In this document: positions 35,766-45,114 of the stretch, in pieces | How the letters are laid out: every line of letters begins with the position of its first letter | How positions within the stretch are numbered: position 1 is the first letter of the stretch | Assembly (NCBI RefSeq): GCF_000759475.1 | Contig: NZ_CP009454.1 | Location: 62,001-126,000, forward strand | Origin: Pantoea rwandensis | GTDB lineage: Bacteria > Pseudomonadota > Gammaproteobacteria > Enterobacterales > Enterobacteriaceae | Reading direction: 5' to 3' | Length of the DNA stretch: 64,000 bases | Made by a program: the position numbers and the translations under genes | Notes under the pieces: model-generated | What the model was told of the DNA's origin: nothing | Databases searched by the model: none | What the model saw: only the letters and a program-made list of their open reading frames with translations

Positions 35766-37001
35766 ATGTTTAAGTCCTATTTTCCGCGGCCAGCGCTGTT
35801 TTTCAGCTCGGCCGCGATTTGGAGTTTGATTGCGATTTTCGCCTGGTTCGGCTTTGCCAATGATTTGCCTGCCCTGTGGCCTTCGCTGCATGCGGCGATG
35901 CAACAGCCGCTGCCCACCAATGCCAGCCGTTTTATTCACGCCAGCCAGTTATGGTTCTATGCCTATTACTGGATTGTTGCGGCGATTTTCGCCCTTGCCT
36001 GGAAGGTGATTGATAACCATCCGTGGCAGCGCTGGTCAGTGTGGGGCGCAGCCTTAATCATCTTTGTCACCTGGTTTGGTGTGCAGGTCGGCGTAGCGGT
36101 CAATGCCTGGTATGGTCCATTCTATGATTTGATTCAAAAGGCCTTAACCAAATCTGGATCGGTGCAGATTGCTGAATTTTACCAGCAGGTTCTCGCCTTT
36201 TTAGGTATCGCATTGATTGCGGTAGTGATTGGCGTGATGAACTCATTCTTTATCAGCCACTGGGTGTTCCGCTGGCGCACCGCGATGAACAACTATTACA
36301 TGCATAACTGGCAGCGCCTGCGCCATGTTGAAGGTGCCGCACAGCGTGTTCAGGAAGACACCATGCGCTTTGCCAGCACGCTGGAAGATTGGGGCGTGAG
36401 CTTTATTCAGGCGATTATGACGCTGGTGGCGTTCCTGCCGGTGCTGATCACCCTGTCACACCACGTCAAAGATATCCCGCTGCTAGGCAACATTCCGTAT
36501 GCGCTGGTGATTGCGGCGGTGCTATGGTCGGTGTTTGGTACCGGACTGCTGGCGATAGTCGGGATTAAATTACCGGGGCTGGAGTTCCGCAATCAGCGAG
36601 TTGAAGCTGCCTATCGTAAAGAGTTGGTGTATGGCGAAGACAACGCCGATCGCGCGTCACCGCCGACGGTGAATGAGCTGTTTAGCCGCGTGCGCTTTAA
36701 CTATTTCCGTCTCTATTTCCACTATCTCTATTTCAACATCACCCGCATTCTCTATCTACAGGTCGATAACGTGTTCGGGCTGTTCCTGCTGTTCCCGTCG
36801 ATTGTGGCCGGGACCATTACGCTCGGTTTGCTCAACCAGATAACCAATGTGTTTGATCAGGTACGATCGTCGTTCCAGTATCTGATCTCGTCGTGGTCAA
36901 CGCTGGTAGAACTGATGTCGATCTACAAACGTCTGCGCAGCTTCGAGCAAATTCTGGCGGATATCCCGCATCAAGAGATGATGCGCGAGTCGGCTGAGTA
37001 A
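35766..37001 (+). CDS. sbmA: Peptide antibiotic / peptide transporter SbmA
   Basis: This 411-residue inner-membrane protein begins [15 protein letters not shown] and has about seven or eight membrane segments. It contains stretches shared with E. coli Sbm[41 protein letters not shown] and [20 protein letters not shown]. SbmA is a homodimeric, proton-driven importer of microcins B17 and J25, proline-rich antimicrobial peptides and bleomycin; its natural substrate is uncertain. A GTG two codons upstream (35760) opens the frame, but ATG at 35766 matches the known N terminus. The yaiW gene found downstream in E. coli is absent; a palindromic repeat follows instead. Confidence 0.95.
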   Translation: MFKSYFPRPALFFSSAAIWSLIAIFAWFGFANDLPALWPSLHAAMQQPLPTNASRFIHASQLWFYAYYWIVAAIFALAWKVIDNHPWQRWSVWGAALIIFVTWFGVQVGVAVNAWYGPFYDLIQKALTKSGSVQIAEFYQQVLAFLGIALIAVVIGVMNSFFISHWVFRWRTAMNNYYMHNWQRLRHVEGAAQRVQEDTMRFASTLEDWGVSFIQAIMTLVAFLPVLITLSHHVKDIPLLGNIPYALVIAAVLWSVFGTGLLAIVGIKLPGLEFRNQRVEAAYRKELVYGEDNADRASPPTVNELFSRVRFNYFRLYFHYLYFNITRILYLQVDNVFGLFLLFPSIVAGTITLGLLNQITNVFDQVRSSFQYLISSWSTLVELMSIYKRLRSFEQILADIPHQEMMRESAE

Positions 37002-37013
37002 GGTTGCGTTTTA

Positions 37014-37132
37014 GCGGCGTAATTGATGAAGTGAACCCCGAAAGTTGGGCACCACTCCAACGAGTAGGGGAACGACAATGAACAGTCGTAAGCAGTAACA
37101 TCGCTTCAGGTGCGCGTGATACATCGCGCCGC
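37014..37132. repeat. Intergenic palindromic repeat, family member 3, interrupted by an insertion
   Basis: The left end GCGGCGTAATTGATGAA and the right end ATCGCTTCAGG ... CATCGCGCCGC match the ends of the element at 23719-23784. About 70 bp of unrelated sequence (37032-37099) with features of an IS3-family end lies in the middle. Confidence 0.65.
37032..37099 (+). mobile_element. Probable remnant of one end of an IS3-family element
   Basis: TGAACCCCGAAAGTTGGGCA looks like the terminal inverted repeat of IS150-group IS3 elements (TGnA...CCCAAAAGTTGG). It is followed by a ribosome-binding-like GGGGAACGACA and a start codon at 37078 for a six-codon frame (MNSRKQ, stop), where orfA would begin. 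The rest of the element is missing. IS1397-type members of this family are known to target palindromic repeats. Confidence 0.5.
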
Positions 37133-37208
37133 TACCATTATGCGTAGGGGGAGCCTTTAGGCTGCCCCCTAAAATGCATAAAGTTGAATGCTATTAGAAC
37201 AGCAACAA

Positions 37209-38849
37209 TCAACCAGCCAGCACCGTAAACACCTTCTCAACGGCGTAAGCACCCGGATCTTTCACCCCATCCAGACTCTGCTGATTCAGATACGCTGAAC
37301 GTCCCGCTTTGGCACTCTGCATTTTTGCCGTGGCATCCGCGCCTAGCTGAGCGGCTTTCGCCGCAGCGGCCAGTGACTCACCCGCCACTAACGCCTCCAG
37401 CGCAGGTTGCAGCGCATCCACTAACGTACGATGTCCCGGCTGCGCGCCACCGTAATGCTTCATACGTTCCAGACCGTGCATCAACGCCTGCGGCAAAGCG
37501 CTGCCCTCTTCAAGCTGTTGACCGGCGCTGGTGAACAGAATCGACATCAGCACACCACTCGATCCGCCCATCACCGTGGCCAGTTGTTCACCGATCAGCG
37601 CCATCAGGGTTGGCAGCTCATCCAGTGGCAACTGCTTGTCACGCAGACCGCGCTGAATCTTCTTCGCACCTGCCGCAAAGGTTGAGCCGGTATCACCGTC
37701 GCCGACTTTGGCATCCAGCGCGTTGAGTTCGCTTTCCAGATCGATCAACGTCTGCGTCACGCGGTCCACCAACTCAGCCACCTGAGCATTCTCGGACGGA
37801 TCGAAATCCAGCACGCTGCCAACCTTTTCAGCACTCTGCAAACTGATCGGGGCGAAGTCATAGACCGGCACCCAACCCAGCACTTGCACTGGCGCATTCA
37901 GCGCCTCCAGGAACGGTTCCTCCAGCGCCAGCAATGACAGTGAGAACCCTTTCATATCCAACGCGCTGACCAGGGTTGCCGGGCCGATCAGATGGGTGAC
38001 CCGCGCCGCCAGTGGCGACTGCAACACTTCACGCGTCAATACCGCCAACTCCAGTTGTGAAAATCCGCCGAGGTTGTTGATCAGCAGCAGGGCCTGCTTG
38101 CCGTCGGGCAGCGCCTGCGCCAGCTTATCCGTCATAATGCTGCTAATTTTACGGCTGTTTTGCGTGTCCAGCGTGATGACACCGGGTTCACCGTGGATGC
38201 CCATGCCCAGCTCGCTATGGCCCGCTTCGACACGTTCATCACGCTTTTCGCCGGGAATATGGCAGGTGGCAAAGGCCAGCCCAATCGATGACGTGGCGTC
38301 GATGGCACGTTGCGCCAGCGCTTTAACATCTTCCAGCGATTGCCCCTGCTCGGCAGCAAAACCAGCGATCTTGTGCACCAGCACGGTTCCAGCGATACCG
38401 CGTGGCTGTGGATTTTCCGGTAGCGCAATATCGTCCTGCAGCATCACCAACTCGACGTTGTAGCCGAGGTTTTTCGCTTTCTCCGCCGCCAGCCCGAAGT
38501 TCAGGCGATCGCCGGTGTAGTTCTTCACAATCAACAGGCAACCGGCATCGCCAGTGACATTGATGATGGCATTGAGCACCGCATCGACGCTCGGTGAGGC
38601 AAAAATGTCTCCGCACACCGCCGCCGTGAGCATGCCTTTGCCGACAAAACCGGCATGCGCCGGTTCATGCCCCGATCCGCCGCCGGAGATCAGCGCCACT
38701 TTGCTCTTATCCCAATCCGTACGCACCACCACGCGGATCTCATCACCGAGATCGAGACGGCTCAGGTTATGCCATGGCGTGCTCAGCAAAACCCCTTCGA
38801 TGGCTTCGTTCACCAGATCGTTTTTCTCATGCATAAAAAACTGGCTCAT
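37209..38849 (-). CDS. Fused ATP-dependent dihydroxyacetone kinase (DhaK-DhaL)
   Basis: This 546-residue single-chain kinase carries DhaK (residues ~1-330), with GGGSGHEPAHAGFVGKGM around His61 and HSELGMGIHGEPG as substrate-site loops. DhaL (about 360-546) has the Mg/ATP-binding AKVGDGDTGSTFAAGA and GGSSGVLMSILF. It phosphorylates dihydroxyacetone with ATP, as the Citrobacter enzyme does, unlike the PTS-coupled three-protein system of E. coli. ATG at 38849 has AGGAAG upstream; the frame opens further at 38930 without support. No PTS DhaM gene is near. Confidence 0.93.
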   Translation of the reverse strand: MSQFFMHEKNDLVNEAIEGVLLSTPWHNLSRLDLGDEIRVVVRTDWDKSKVALISGGGSGHEPAHAGFVGKGMLTAAVCGDIFASPSVDAVLNAIINVTGDAGCLLIVKNYTGDRLNFGLAAEKAKNLGYNVELVMLQDDIALPENPQPRGIAGTVLVHKIAGFAAEQGQSLEDVKALAQRAIDATSSIGLAFATCHIPGEKRDERVEAGHSELGMGIHGEPGVITLDTQNSRKISSIMTDKLAQALPDGKQALLLINNLGGFSQLELAVLTREVLQSPLAARVTHLIGPATLVSALDMKGFSLSLLALEEPFLEALNAPVQVLGWVPVYDFAPISLQSAEKVGSVLDFDPSENAQVAELVDRVTQTLIDLESELNALDAKVGDGDTGSTFAAGAKKIQRGLRDKQLPLDELPTLMALIGEQLATVMGGSSGVLMSILFTSAGQQLEEGSALPQALMHGLERMKHYGGAQPGHRTLVDALQPALEALVAGESLAAAAKAAQLGADATAKMQSAKAGRSAYLNQQSLDGVKDPGAYAVEKVFTVLAG

Positions 38850-38928
38850 TGCTTCCTCTCCATTGGTGTTGTCGAGGTAAAGGTAGCGTATATCGCGGGG
38901 GGATCGGGAAAGGAAAGTGCGGAAATGC

Positions 38929-38952
38929 AAAGGGCGGCACGCGCCGCCCTTT
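38929..38952 (-). terminator. Hairpin terminator after yncE
   Basis: AAAGGGCGGC and GCCGCCCTTT form a 10-bp stem with a 4-base loop between the yncE stop and the dihydroxyacetone kinase start. The T-run is short (TTTGCATTT), so termination may be partial. Confidence 0.6.
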
Positions 38953-38969
38953 AATTCGGAAAACTACGA

Positions 38970-40019
38970 TCAGAGATCGATTTTCAAAACGCTATCCGGA
39001 TTTTTTGGCGGCTCTTTACGCGTGCCCGGCTGCTTGATGCTGACAAACAGCGCTTTACCGTCTGCTGACAGCGCCAGGCTGTTCGGCAGGCCAGGTGCTT
39101 TCACCGTGCGTTTCACTTTATAGCTGCTCGCGTCGATGATACTGATCTCACCCGCTTTGCGATGCGTGACGTACAGCTCGTTGCGATCGGCATTGAACAG
39201 TACCGCCAGAGATTCTGGCACATCAATCTTGTGAATCACCTGCTGAGTGCGGGAATCCAGCACCAGCACCTGAGGCTGTTTCGAGTCGCTCAGGAAGATG
39301 CGATGGCCCTGGGTATCCAGCGCGATATTCAGGAAGAAGTGATCTTTATCACCATCTATTTTCTGGCGTTTTTCAATCGCGTTGAGGCGCGTGTTGATGG
39401 TCACCAGTTCGCCATCGGCGTTGGTCACATACAATTTCTGCGCCGCAGAATCGATAGCCAAACCGGTGCCCATCTTACCGGTGTTTGGGACGGTGCTGAC
39501 CAGCTTCAGGGTTTTGCCATCCACCACCCACACCACGCTCTGCTCACCGAGACCAGTGACATACACGCGGTCAGTTGCCGCATCGGCGACCACTTCACGC
39601 GGCTGCAGTGGACGGACATTTTCGCTGCGTTGACGCGCATCCAGCACCAGCGAGTTCAGCACTTTACCACTGCTGGCATCCACCGAGGTCAGCGCCGCGT
39701 CACGCGTGTTACCAAAGAACAGCGTGTTGGTTTTCTGGTTGATGGCAGCGCCAAAGGTGGGCAGATCGGTGCTGATGGTCTGCTTCACCGACAGATCCTG
39801 CGGGTCGAGACGGTAGACGGTGCCACCTTTGCCGCTGGCGTTTTGCGCCGTGGCGAGGAACAGCGCGTTATCGCTGTTGCTGAACGCCAGTTCGTAGGCC
39901 CCTTTGGAAATCACCTGGTTCAGCGGCTGAGACTCCGCAGCCAGCACCGCAGAGGAAGATAACAGCGCCGTTGCCAGCAGCAATGGACGCAGCGCCCATG
40001 TTGTTTTAATCGCTTTCAT
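38970..40019 (-). CDS. yncE: YncE-family periplasmic beta-propeller protein
   Basis: This 349-residue protein (E. coli YncE is 353) has a signal peptide ending around VLAAES and seven repeated propeller blades (VYRLDPQDLSVKQTI, VTINTRLNAIEKRQK, VLDSRTQQVIHKIDV). Blocks such as VRPLQPREVVADAATDRVYV, PNTGKMGTGLAIDS and LPNSLALSADGKALFVSIKQ are shared with YncE. It is a periplasmic DNA-binding-capable propeller of unclear role that is induced by iron starvation in E. coli. ATG at 40019 with GGAGAAGTT upstream is used rather than 40088. A Fur-like box lies about 115 bp upstream of the start codon. Confidence 0.92.
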   Translation of the reverse strand: MKAIKTTWALRPLLLATALLSSSAVLAAESQPLNQVISKGAYELAFSNSDNALFLATAQNASGKGGTVYRLDPQDLSVKQTISTDLPTFGAAINQKTNTLFFGNTRDAALTSVDASSGKVLNSLVLDARQRSENVRPLQPREVVADAATDRVYVTGLGEQSVVWVVDGKTLKLVSTVPNTGKMGTGLAIDSAAQKLYVTNADGELVTINTRLNAIEKRQKIDGDKDHFFLNIALDTQGHRIFLSDSKQPQVLVLDSRTQQVIHKIDVPESLAVLFNADRNELYVTHRKAGEISIIDASSYKVKRTVKAPGLPNSLALSADGKALFVSIKQPGTRKEPPKNPDSVLKIDL

Positions 40020-40132
40020 AACTTCTCCATAGCAAATCCACCGCCTCATGGCAGTGAAGTGAAAGCTCGACAGTGCAACCAATTTCAAAAAGACAGCCCG
40101 AGGCGAGCTGACGAAGGATGATTATTTTTTTT

Positions 40133-40151
40133 GAGAATAGTAATCATTTAG
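40133..40151 (+). promoter_or_regulatory. Candidate Fur box upstream of yncE
   Basis: GAGAATAGTAATCATTTAG matches 13 of 19 positions of the Fur consensus, with TAATCATT intact. Known Fur control of E. coli yncE supports it. Confidence 0.55.
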
Positions 40152-40237
40152 AGAGGAAAGCGACAGGTTTTTATCAGGTTACCAACGCCGCCAGGGCGCC
40201 CTAAGGCACCCTGTCAGCACAGAACGTTAACGCAAAC

Positions 40238-40447
40238 TTATTTGGTCAGTTCGGCAGTCATGTGCACGCCGTTATTGAAGTTGGCTTCAGTCACTTTATA
40301 GGAAGCACCAGCTTTATGCGCCTGAGCAGCGATTTGCGCTTCGGCACCATCGATGGTGGTATCCGTTGCGGTGATGCTTTGCGCAAAGCTAGCGAATGGC
40401 AGAACAGTCAGGGCAACAACAGCAGCAAAAGTTTTGATAGATTTCAT
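40238..40447 (-). CDS. Small periplasmic DUF1471 (BhsA/McbA/YdgH family) protein
   Basis: This 69-residue protein has a cleavable signal peptide (MKSIKTFAAVVALTVLPFAS, then FAQ) and a mature part of about 46 residues (GAEAQIAAQAHKAGASYKVT, ending VHMTAELTK). This is the DUF1471 fold common in enterobacterial multi-stress proteins such as BhsA and McbA. Their exact roles are unclear; they affect biofilm, outer-membrane permeability and stress resistance. ATG at 40447 lies seven bases behind GAGGA; a TTG two codons upstream is not needed. It is monocistronic. Confidence 0.88.
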   Translation of the reverse strand: MKSIKTFAAVVALTVLPFASFAQSITATDTTIDGAEAQIAAQAHKAGASYKVTEANFNNGVHMTAELTK

Positions 40448-40659
40448 GGTCAATTCCTCAGTGAATGTTTTATCAGTTAAGGCGTCATCGCCTTGTTGAG
40501 ATAAATAATAGGCGTGAAATTGATCACAAAAAAGCGGAGAGATTTGGCAATGTCATTCTATTAATTTGAACAACAAAAGCACGTTTGGATTAACATCTGT
40601 ACAAAGGGTTAAAAATCCATGTTTTGATTGAAAGGCAGGATTTATGGCTGTGATAGAGA

Positions 40660-40691
40660 GAATAAAAAAAGGTCACCCTAAGGGTGACCTT
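40660..40691 (-). terminator. Rho-independent terminator of the NepI-like gene
   Basis: AAGGTCACCCT and AGGGTGACCTT form an 11-bp perfect stem around one base, followed on the minus strand by TTTTTTTATTC. It lies 47 bp after the stop. Confidence 0.9.
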
Positions 40692-40738
40692 CCGGTCCAG
40701 TGCATCTTCGCTTGAGCAGCATTGATACCGCCCAAGCC

Positions 40739-41926
40739 TTAACCGTGATGCCTGACGCGCGTGAAAATAGTGATCGCCGCCAGCAGCATCAGCACGCCAC
40801 TGGCGAGGAACACACCGCCCGCACCGTTAAGATCAAACATCCAGCCACCTGCCGCGGCACCCGCAGTGATGGCCAGCTGAATGGTTGCCACCAGCAAACC
40901 ACCGCCGGATTCGGCATCATCCGGCACCGCACGGGAGATCCAGGTTGACCAGCCCGTTGGCATCGAACCAAACGCCAGTCCCCACATGGCGACGCCCGCA
41001 CCGACCAGCCACGGCAGATTGCCAAAACTCACCAGCACCACCGCCGTCACGCTCATCACCAGCGCCATGCCGGTCAGCGTCAGAGAGACGCTACGCGTCA
41101 CCAGGAAGCCCGCCAGCGAAGTACCGAAGAAATTCGCCACACCAAACGCCAGCAGCACCAGCGACAGCTGATTGATGTTGAGCTGTGCGCTATTTTCCAG
41201 GAACGGACGCAGATAGGTAAAGAAGGCAAAGTGTCCGGTGAACATCATGATCACCGCCAGCATGCCCCAGCGCATCAGGCTGTTGCGCAGCAGATCCAGT
41301 ACGCCGCCGCTGCGCGCTTTATTCTCTGGCGGCATCGCAGGCAGCGTGAAGAACTGCCAGAACAGCGCCAGCACACCCAATACACCGGTCAGCAGGAAAA
41401 TGTTACGCCAGCCAATCAGGCCCCCCAGATAGCTTCCCAACGGGGCGGCAATAATGGTCGCCAGTGAAATACCGCTGAACACTATCGAGAGCGCCTTCGG
41501 CACCTGATCGCTCGGTACCAGCCGCATGGTAATCGCGGTCGAGAGCGTCCAGAAGCCACCAATCGCCATGCCGAGCAGCACGCGCGCCAGCAGGATCATC
41601 GGCAGGTTCTCTGCAAATGCCACCAGCAGCGCCGAGGCAATCAGCAGCAGCGTGAAGGCCAGCATCACGAGGCGACGGTCAAGGCGGCGCGTAATGTTAC
41701 CGATCACCAGACTGGTGAGCAGCGCCACCAGCGCAGTCACGGTCACCGTTTGTCCCGCTTGCCCTTCACTCACTTGCAGCGAGTCGGCAATCGGTGTCAG
41801 CAAGCTCACCGGCAGAAATTCGGCAGTTATCAGACCGAACACGCCAAAAGCCATGGCAAACACCGCGCCCCATGCGGGTTTATCCACCGCTATACTTGTT
41901 TCGAGTACTTCAGTATCCAGACTCAT
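40739..41926 (-). CDS. MFS purine-nucleoside exporter, NepI-like
   Basis: This 395-residue transporter has 12 membrane segments. AEFLPVSLLTPIADSLQVSE, GQAGQTVTVTALVA, GMAIGGFWTLSTAITMRLVP, PKALSIVFSGISLATIIAAP, GSYLGGLIGWRNIFLL and GWSTWISRAVPDDAE follow E. coli NepI (YicM) block for block. NepI exports inosine, guanosine and related purine nucleosides. The gene is divergent from an AraC-type regulator with a 103-bp gap, and E. coli nepI has no such partner. Drug or reactive-species detoxification is the main alternative. Confidence 0.85.
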   Translation of the reverse strand: MSLDTEVLETSIAVDKPAWGAVFAMAFGVFGLITAEFLPVSLLTPIADSLQVSEGQAGQTVTVTALVALLTSLVIGNITRRLDRRLVMLAFTLLLIASALLVAFAENLPMILLARVLLGMAIGGFWTLSTAITMRLVPSDQVPKALSIVFSGISLATIIAAPLGSYLGGLIGWRNIFLLTGVLGVLALFWQFFTLPAMPPENKARSGGVLDLLRNSLMRWGMLAVIMMFTGHFAFFTYLRPFLENSAQLNINQLSLVLLAFGVANFFGTSLAGFLVTRSVSLTLTGMALVMSVTAVVLVSFGNLPWLVGAGVAMWGLAFGSMPTGWSTWISRAVPDDAESGGGLLVATIQLAITAGAAAGGWMFDLNGAGGVFLASGVLMLLAAITIFTRVRHHG

Positions 41927-42029
41927 CTGCGATCCCCATCACAAAAATTCAGGTTGTAAGCATAGTGAGACGACGCAAGACGATCTATGATACAAAAACT
42001 TTGTTTTTTGATAATTCGTCTGGATTCGT

Positions 42030-42980
42030 ATGAGCCGCTATGAAGATCTGACCAGTGAACTGCTGATGGGCATGCGCCTGTATGGCGTGAAATATCAGCG
42101 TATCGCCTTACATACCCCTTTTGGTTTGCAATACGATGACGCACCGGGCAAGGCACAGCTGCACTTTGTTGGCCGTGGATCGTTAATGATCCGCTCAGCG
42201 TCTGGCGTGATCTATCCGTTGCAGGCGGGTGATGCGCTGCTGATCCCGCATGGCAAAGCGCACGCGCTGATCTCCAGCGAGGATGCCATCTGTGAACCGA
42301 TCGACACCTTCAACAGCAAACCGATCTGTGACAGCGTCTGTGACATTGGTGACAGCAGCGAAGGCTGCCCGGACGACAGCGATGTGATTCTGTTTAGCGC
42401 CTGCATGGCGTTTGAACTCGGCGGTATGCAGCCGCTGGTACACACCATGCCGGATGTCATGCTGGTGAGTACCTTGCTGGCGCAGTACCCTGAAATCCAG
42501 CCGATTCTTGATGCGATGGAGCGCGAAACCCGCGACCGCAAAGCCGGTTTCGCTGGCATTCTTTCCCGTCTGGCAGATGTGGTGGCAGCGCAGATTGTGC
42601 GCGGCTGGGTTGAGAACGGCTGCGGTAAGGGCAGCGGATTAGTGCAGGCGCTGCGAGACCCGCGTCTGAGCCAGGCGATGGCGGCCATGCATCGTGCGCC
42701 GGGCGAGAACTGGACGGTGGAACGTCTGGCGAGAGAATCGGGCAGTTCACGCTCGGTGTTTGCTGCCCGCTTTCAAACGGCCACCGGCATGACGCCGTTA
42801 CGCTATCTCACCGAGTTGCGCATGCGGTTGGCGGTAGAGCGGATCGTCAATGAGGGCGAAGCGGTAGAAAGCGTCGCCTTCCACCTCGGTTATGGCTCGC
42901 TGGCGGCATTTAGCCGGGCGTTTAAACGCATTGTCGGCTCACCACCCGGCGCATTACGGGCAGCGCGCGAGACGCTTTAA
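42030..42980 (+). CDS. AraC-family regulator with cupin-like, cysteine-rich N-terminal domain
   Basis: This 316-residue regulator has an N-terminal cupin-type sensor domain (QYDDAPGKAQLHFVGRGS, LQAGDALLIPHGKAHAL) and C-terminal AraC double helix-turn-helix (WTVERLARESGSSRSVFAAR, AVESVAFHLGYGSLAAFSRA). Five cysteines lie in a short stretch: 88, 100, 104, 113 and 125 (PICDSVCDIGDSSEGC). E. coli RclR, of similar layout, senses hypochlorous acid through N-terminal cysteines. Here redox or metal sensing is therefore possible. It is divergent from the NepI-like pump, which it likely controls. Its 3' end is duplicated downstream. Confidence 0.85.
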   Translation: MSRYEDLTSELLMGMRLYGVKYQRIALHTPFGLQYDDAPGKAQLHFVGRGSLMIRSASGVIYPLQAGDALLIPHGKAHALISSEDAICEPIDTFNSKPICDSVCDIGDSSEGCPDDSDVILFSACMAFELGGMQPLVHTMPDVMLVSTLLAQYPEIQPILDAMERETRDRKAGFAGILSRLADVVAAQIVRGWVENGCGKGSGLVQALRDPRLSQAMAAMHRAPGENWTVERLARESGSSRSVFAARFQTATGMTPLRYLTELRMRLAVERIVNEGEAVESVAFHLGYGSLAAFSRAFKRIVGSPPGALRAARETL

Positions 42981-43260
42981 CGAAACACGCCGATCGCTTC
43001 CAGCACGCGCTTCGGCGTATTTCGCGCAGCGTGCGAGACCTTTTAACGAAACACGCTGATCGCTTCCACCAGGCGATTAGCCTGCCGCTTCGGCGTATTC
43101 CTCACAGCGTGCGAAACCTCTTAACGAAACACGCCGATCGCTTCCAGCACGCGATTCGGCTGACGCTTCGGCGCGTTTCGCGCAGCGTGCGAGTTCCTTT
43201 AACGGAATACGCTAATCGCTTCCACCAGGCGATTCGCCTGACGCGTCATACGCCCGGACG
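42961..43260. repeat. Tandem repeat built from the 3' ends of the araC-type gene and aer
   Basis: Four units begin with CAGCG(C/T)GCGA at 42961, 43027, 43105 and 43183. The first is 66 bp (a 12-bp deletion), the next two are 78 bp, and the fourth runs into the aer coding end. Each unit carries the end of the araC-type gene (stop TAA) followed by the reverse complement of the last ~17 codons of aer (stop TTA on this strand). The intact reading is the first unit for the araC-type gene and the last for aer. Confidence 0.9.
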
Positions 43261-44743
43261 CTTCGGCACTTTCTGCCACGCGAGCGGCATTCTGGTGCGT
43301 GATATCGTCGAGATCTTCCACTGCAGTACTCACTTCACTTAACGCGATGGACTGTTCCGCCGTGGCAGAACTGATCTGGGCAATCAATGCCGTGACGTTT
43401 TGCACCTGGTCGACAATATCCTGCATGGTGCGCCCGGCCGCATCAGCGTGATGACTACCCGACTGCACGCGACCCGCGCTGGTTTCCACCAGCGTTTTGA
43501 TTTCACTGGCGGCTTTGGCGCTACGCTGCGCCAGGCTGCGCACCTCACCCGCGACCACTGCAAACCCTTTGCCCTGCTCACCAGCACGCGCCGCTTCCAC
43601 CGCGGCGTTTAACGCCAGAATGTTGGTCTGGAAAGCGATACCGTCAATCACGCTGGTAATATTGGCGATGCGTTTCGAGCTGTCGGCGATATCCGCCATC
43701 ATCCCCACCATCTCCTGCATCACTTCACCGCCTTTCAGCGCGGCGTGGCTGGTATTTTCTGACAGCTTATTCACTTCATTCGCCGTATCGGTGTTGCTTT
43801 TCACCGTGGCGGTCATTTCATTCATGGTGGCGGCGGTCTGCTGCACGTTGGCCGCTGCCTGCTCAGTGCGACGGCTCAATTCGTCGTTACTGCGCGCTAT
43901 CGCACCGCTGGCACTGAGTACATTGATCGCCTGGCCGCTGACATCATCCACCAGCCAGCGGAACATCAGGCCGAGCTGTCCGATCGCACGCAGCGTGATC
44001 CCGATTTCATCCACACGATCTAACTGATCCACCTTATGACTGGCGCCAGTCGCGACGCTCAATGCCTGGCGGCAGATACGCTCCATTGGACGGGAAATCT
44101 GCTGCTCCAGCCACAGACTCGCCAACAGCAACAAACCGGCCATGCCAGCGGCAAAACCGCCCAGCGCCATCGGTGCGACTCCCAGCAGCCAGACGCCGAT
44201 CACGGACAACGGCAGCACGGCGATCAAGGTGGATCGAATCCGCCAGCGCAGCGGCAGGGTTTTCAGCAGTGAGCCGAGACGACGCCAGCCGGTGCCGACC
44301 AGCAGCCCTTTATGGAAACGACGGCCTTTAGCACGCCCTTCACGGAAATCACGGTACAGCGCTTCGGTCTGACGGATCTCTTCGGCGGAAGGTTTGGTGC
44401 GCACCGACATGAAGCCCTGCACCTTTCCTTCGCGCACCACCGGAATCGCATTGGCTCGCACCCAATAGTGATCACCGTTCTTACGACGATTTTTCACCAG
44501 CGCAGTCCAGGGTTCGCCCTGTTTCAGGGTGGCCCACATGTCGGCAAACGCTTCCGGCGGCATATCCGGGTGACGCACCATGTTATGCGGTTGCCCATTG
44601 ACCTCCTCCGGCTCGAAACCGCTGACCTCAATAAAGGCGTCGTTGGCATAGGTGATATGGCTGTTAAGGTCGGTGGTCGACATCAGCGTGGCGTCATCGT
44701 CAAAAATGAATTCACGCTGAGTGATAGGCTGGTTGTTCCGCAT
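43199..44743 (-). CDS. aer: Aerotaxis receptor Aer (PAS-containing methyl-accepting chemotaxis protein)
   Basis: This 514-residue receptor (E. coli Aer is 506) has an N-terminal FAD-binding PAS domain with [40 protein letters not shown] and [20 protein letters not shown]. One membrane anchor region (~residues 170-215) and a HAMP segment follow. The cytoplasmic signalling tip has [20 protein letters not shown] and [20 protein letters not shown] for CheA/CheW contact. It senses redox state through FAD and steers cells toward oxygen. ATG at 44743 with AGGA upstream is chosen over 44785. The 3' end has been copied into the adjoining repeat array. Confidence 0.96.
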   Translation of the reverse strand: MRNNQPITQREFIFDDDATLMSTTDLNSHITYANDAFIEVSGFEPEEVNGQPHNMVRHPDMPPEAFADMWATLKQGEPWTALVKNRRKNGDHYWVRANAIPVVREGKVQGFMSVRTKPSAEEIRQTEALYRDFREGRAKGRRFHKGLLVGTGWRRLGSLLKTLPLRWRIRSTLIAVLPLSVIGVWLLGVAPMALGGFAAGMAGLLLLASLWLEQQISRPMERICRQALSVATGASHKVDQLDRVDEIGITLRAIGQLGLMFRWLVDDVSGQAINVLSASGAIARSNDELSRRTEQAAANVQQTAATMNEMTATVKSNTDTANEVNKLSENTSHAALKGGEVMQEMVGMMADIADSSKRIANITSVIDGIAFQTNILALNAAVEAARAGEQGKGFAVVAGEVRSLAQRSAKAASEIKTLVETSAGRVQSGSHHADAAGRTMQDIVDQVQNVTALIAQISSATAEQSIALSEVSTAVEDLDDITHQNAARVAESAEASGRMTRQANRLVEAISVFR

Positions 44744-45114
44744 GTGTGTTGTCCTTGCAAGATGCAGGCTAAAGGAAAAAATCAATTACACTTTTTTACC
44801 TTTTCGGCAGCGCAAGGAGCGGTCTTTAGCGATGAGAATTAATTTTTATCCTGAATTAAAGCCACAGTGAATAATATCCCTGTTTTTTATGGCAGAAATC
44901 GATCGATAAAATTTTATTTAGAGTATATGAAATCAAGGTTTGCCGGGGCGCAAGATGAGCAAGGTGCACATCAATGTGTACCTAAGCCCATCCCACAATT
45001 GATGGCGACAAGGCTGAACACCGCATCCGCTTATTGACGCCATTTATCGCGACTTGTCCAAATACCGCAGTCCATTGACGACGGTATTTAAGGCGACTCT
45101 TGCAATGTCTTCAC
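44744..45114. other. Intergenic region between aer and the autotransporter gene
   Basis: The 371 bp include the aer promoter (AT-rich, 44760-44935). A near-palindrome GGTGCACATCAATGTGTACC (44963-44982) and a 7-bp hairpin AATACCG/CGGTATT (45061-45088) lie further on. The latter, read on the minus strand, ends in TTTGG and may be a weak terminator for the autotransporter. No gene was recognised. Confidence 0.4.

Noticed and set aside
42961..43260. CRISPR-like array
   Set aside because: The units are directly adjoining copies of two gene ends, with no unique spacers and no cas genes nearby.
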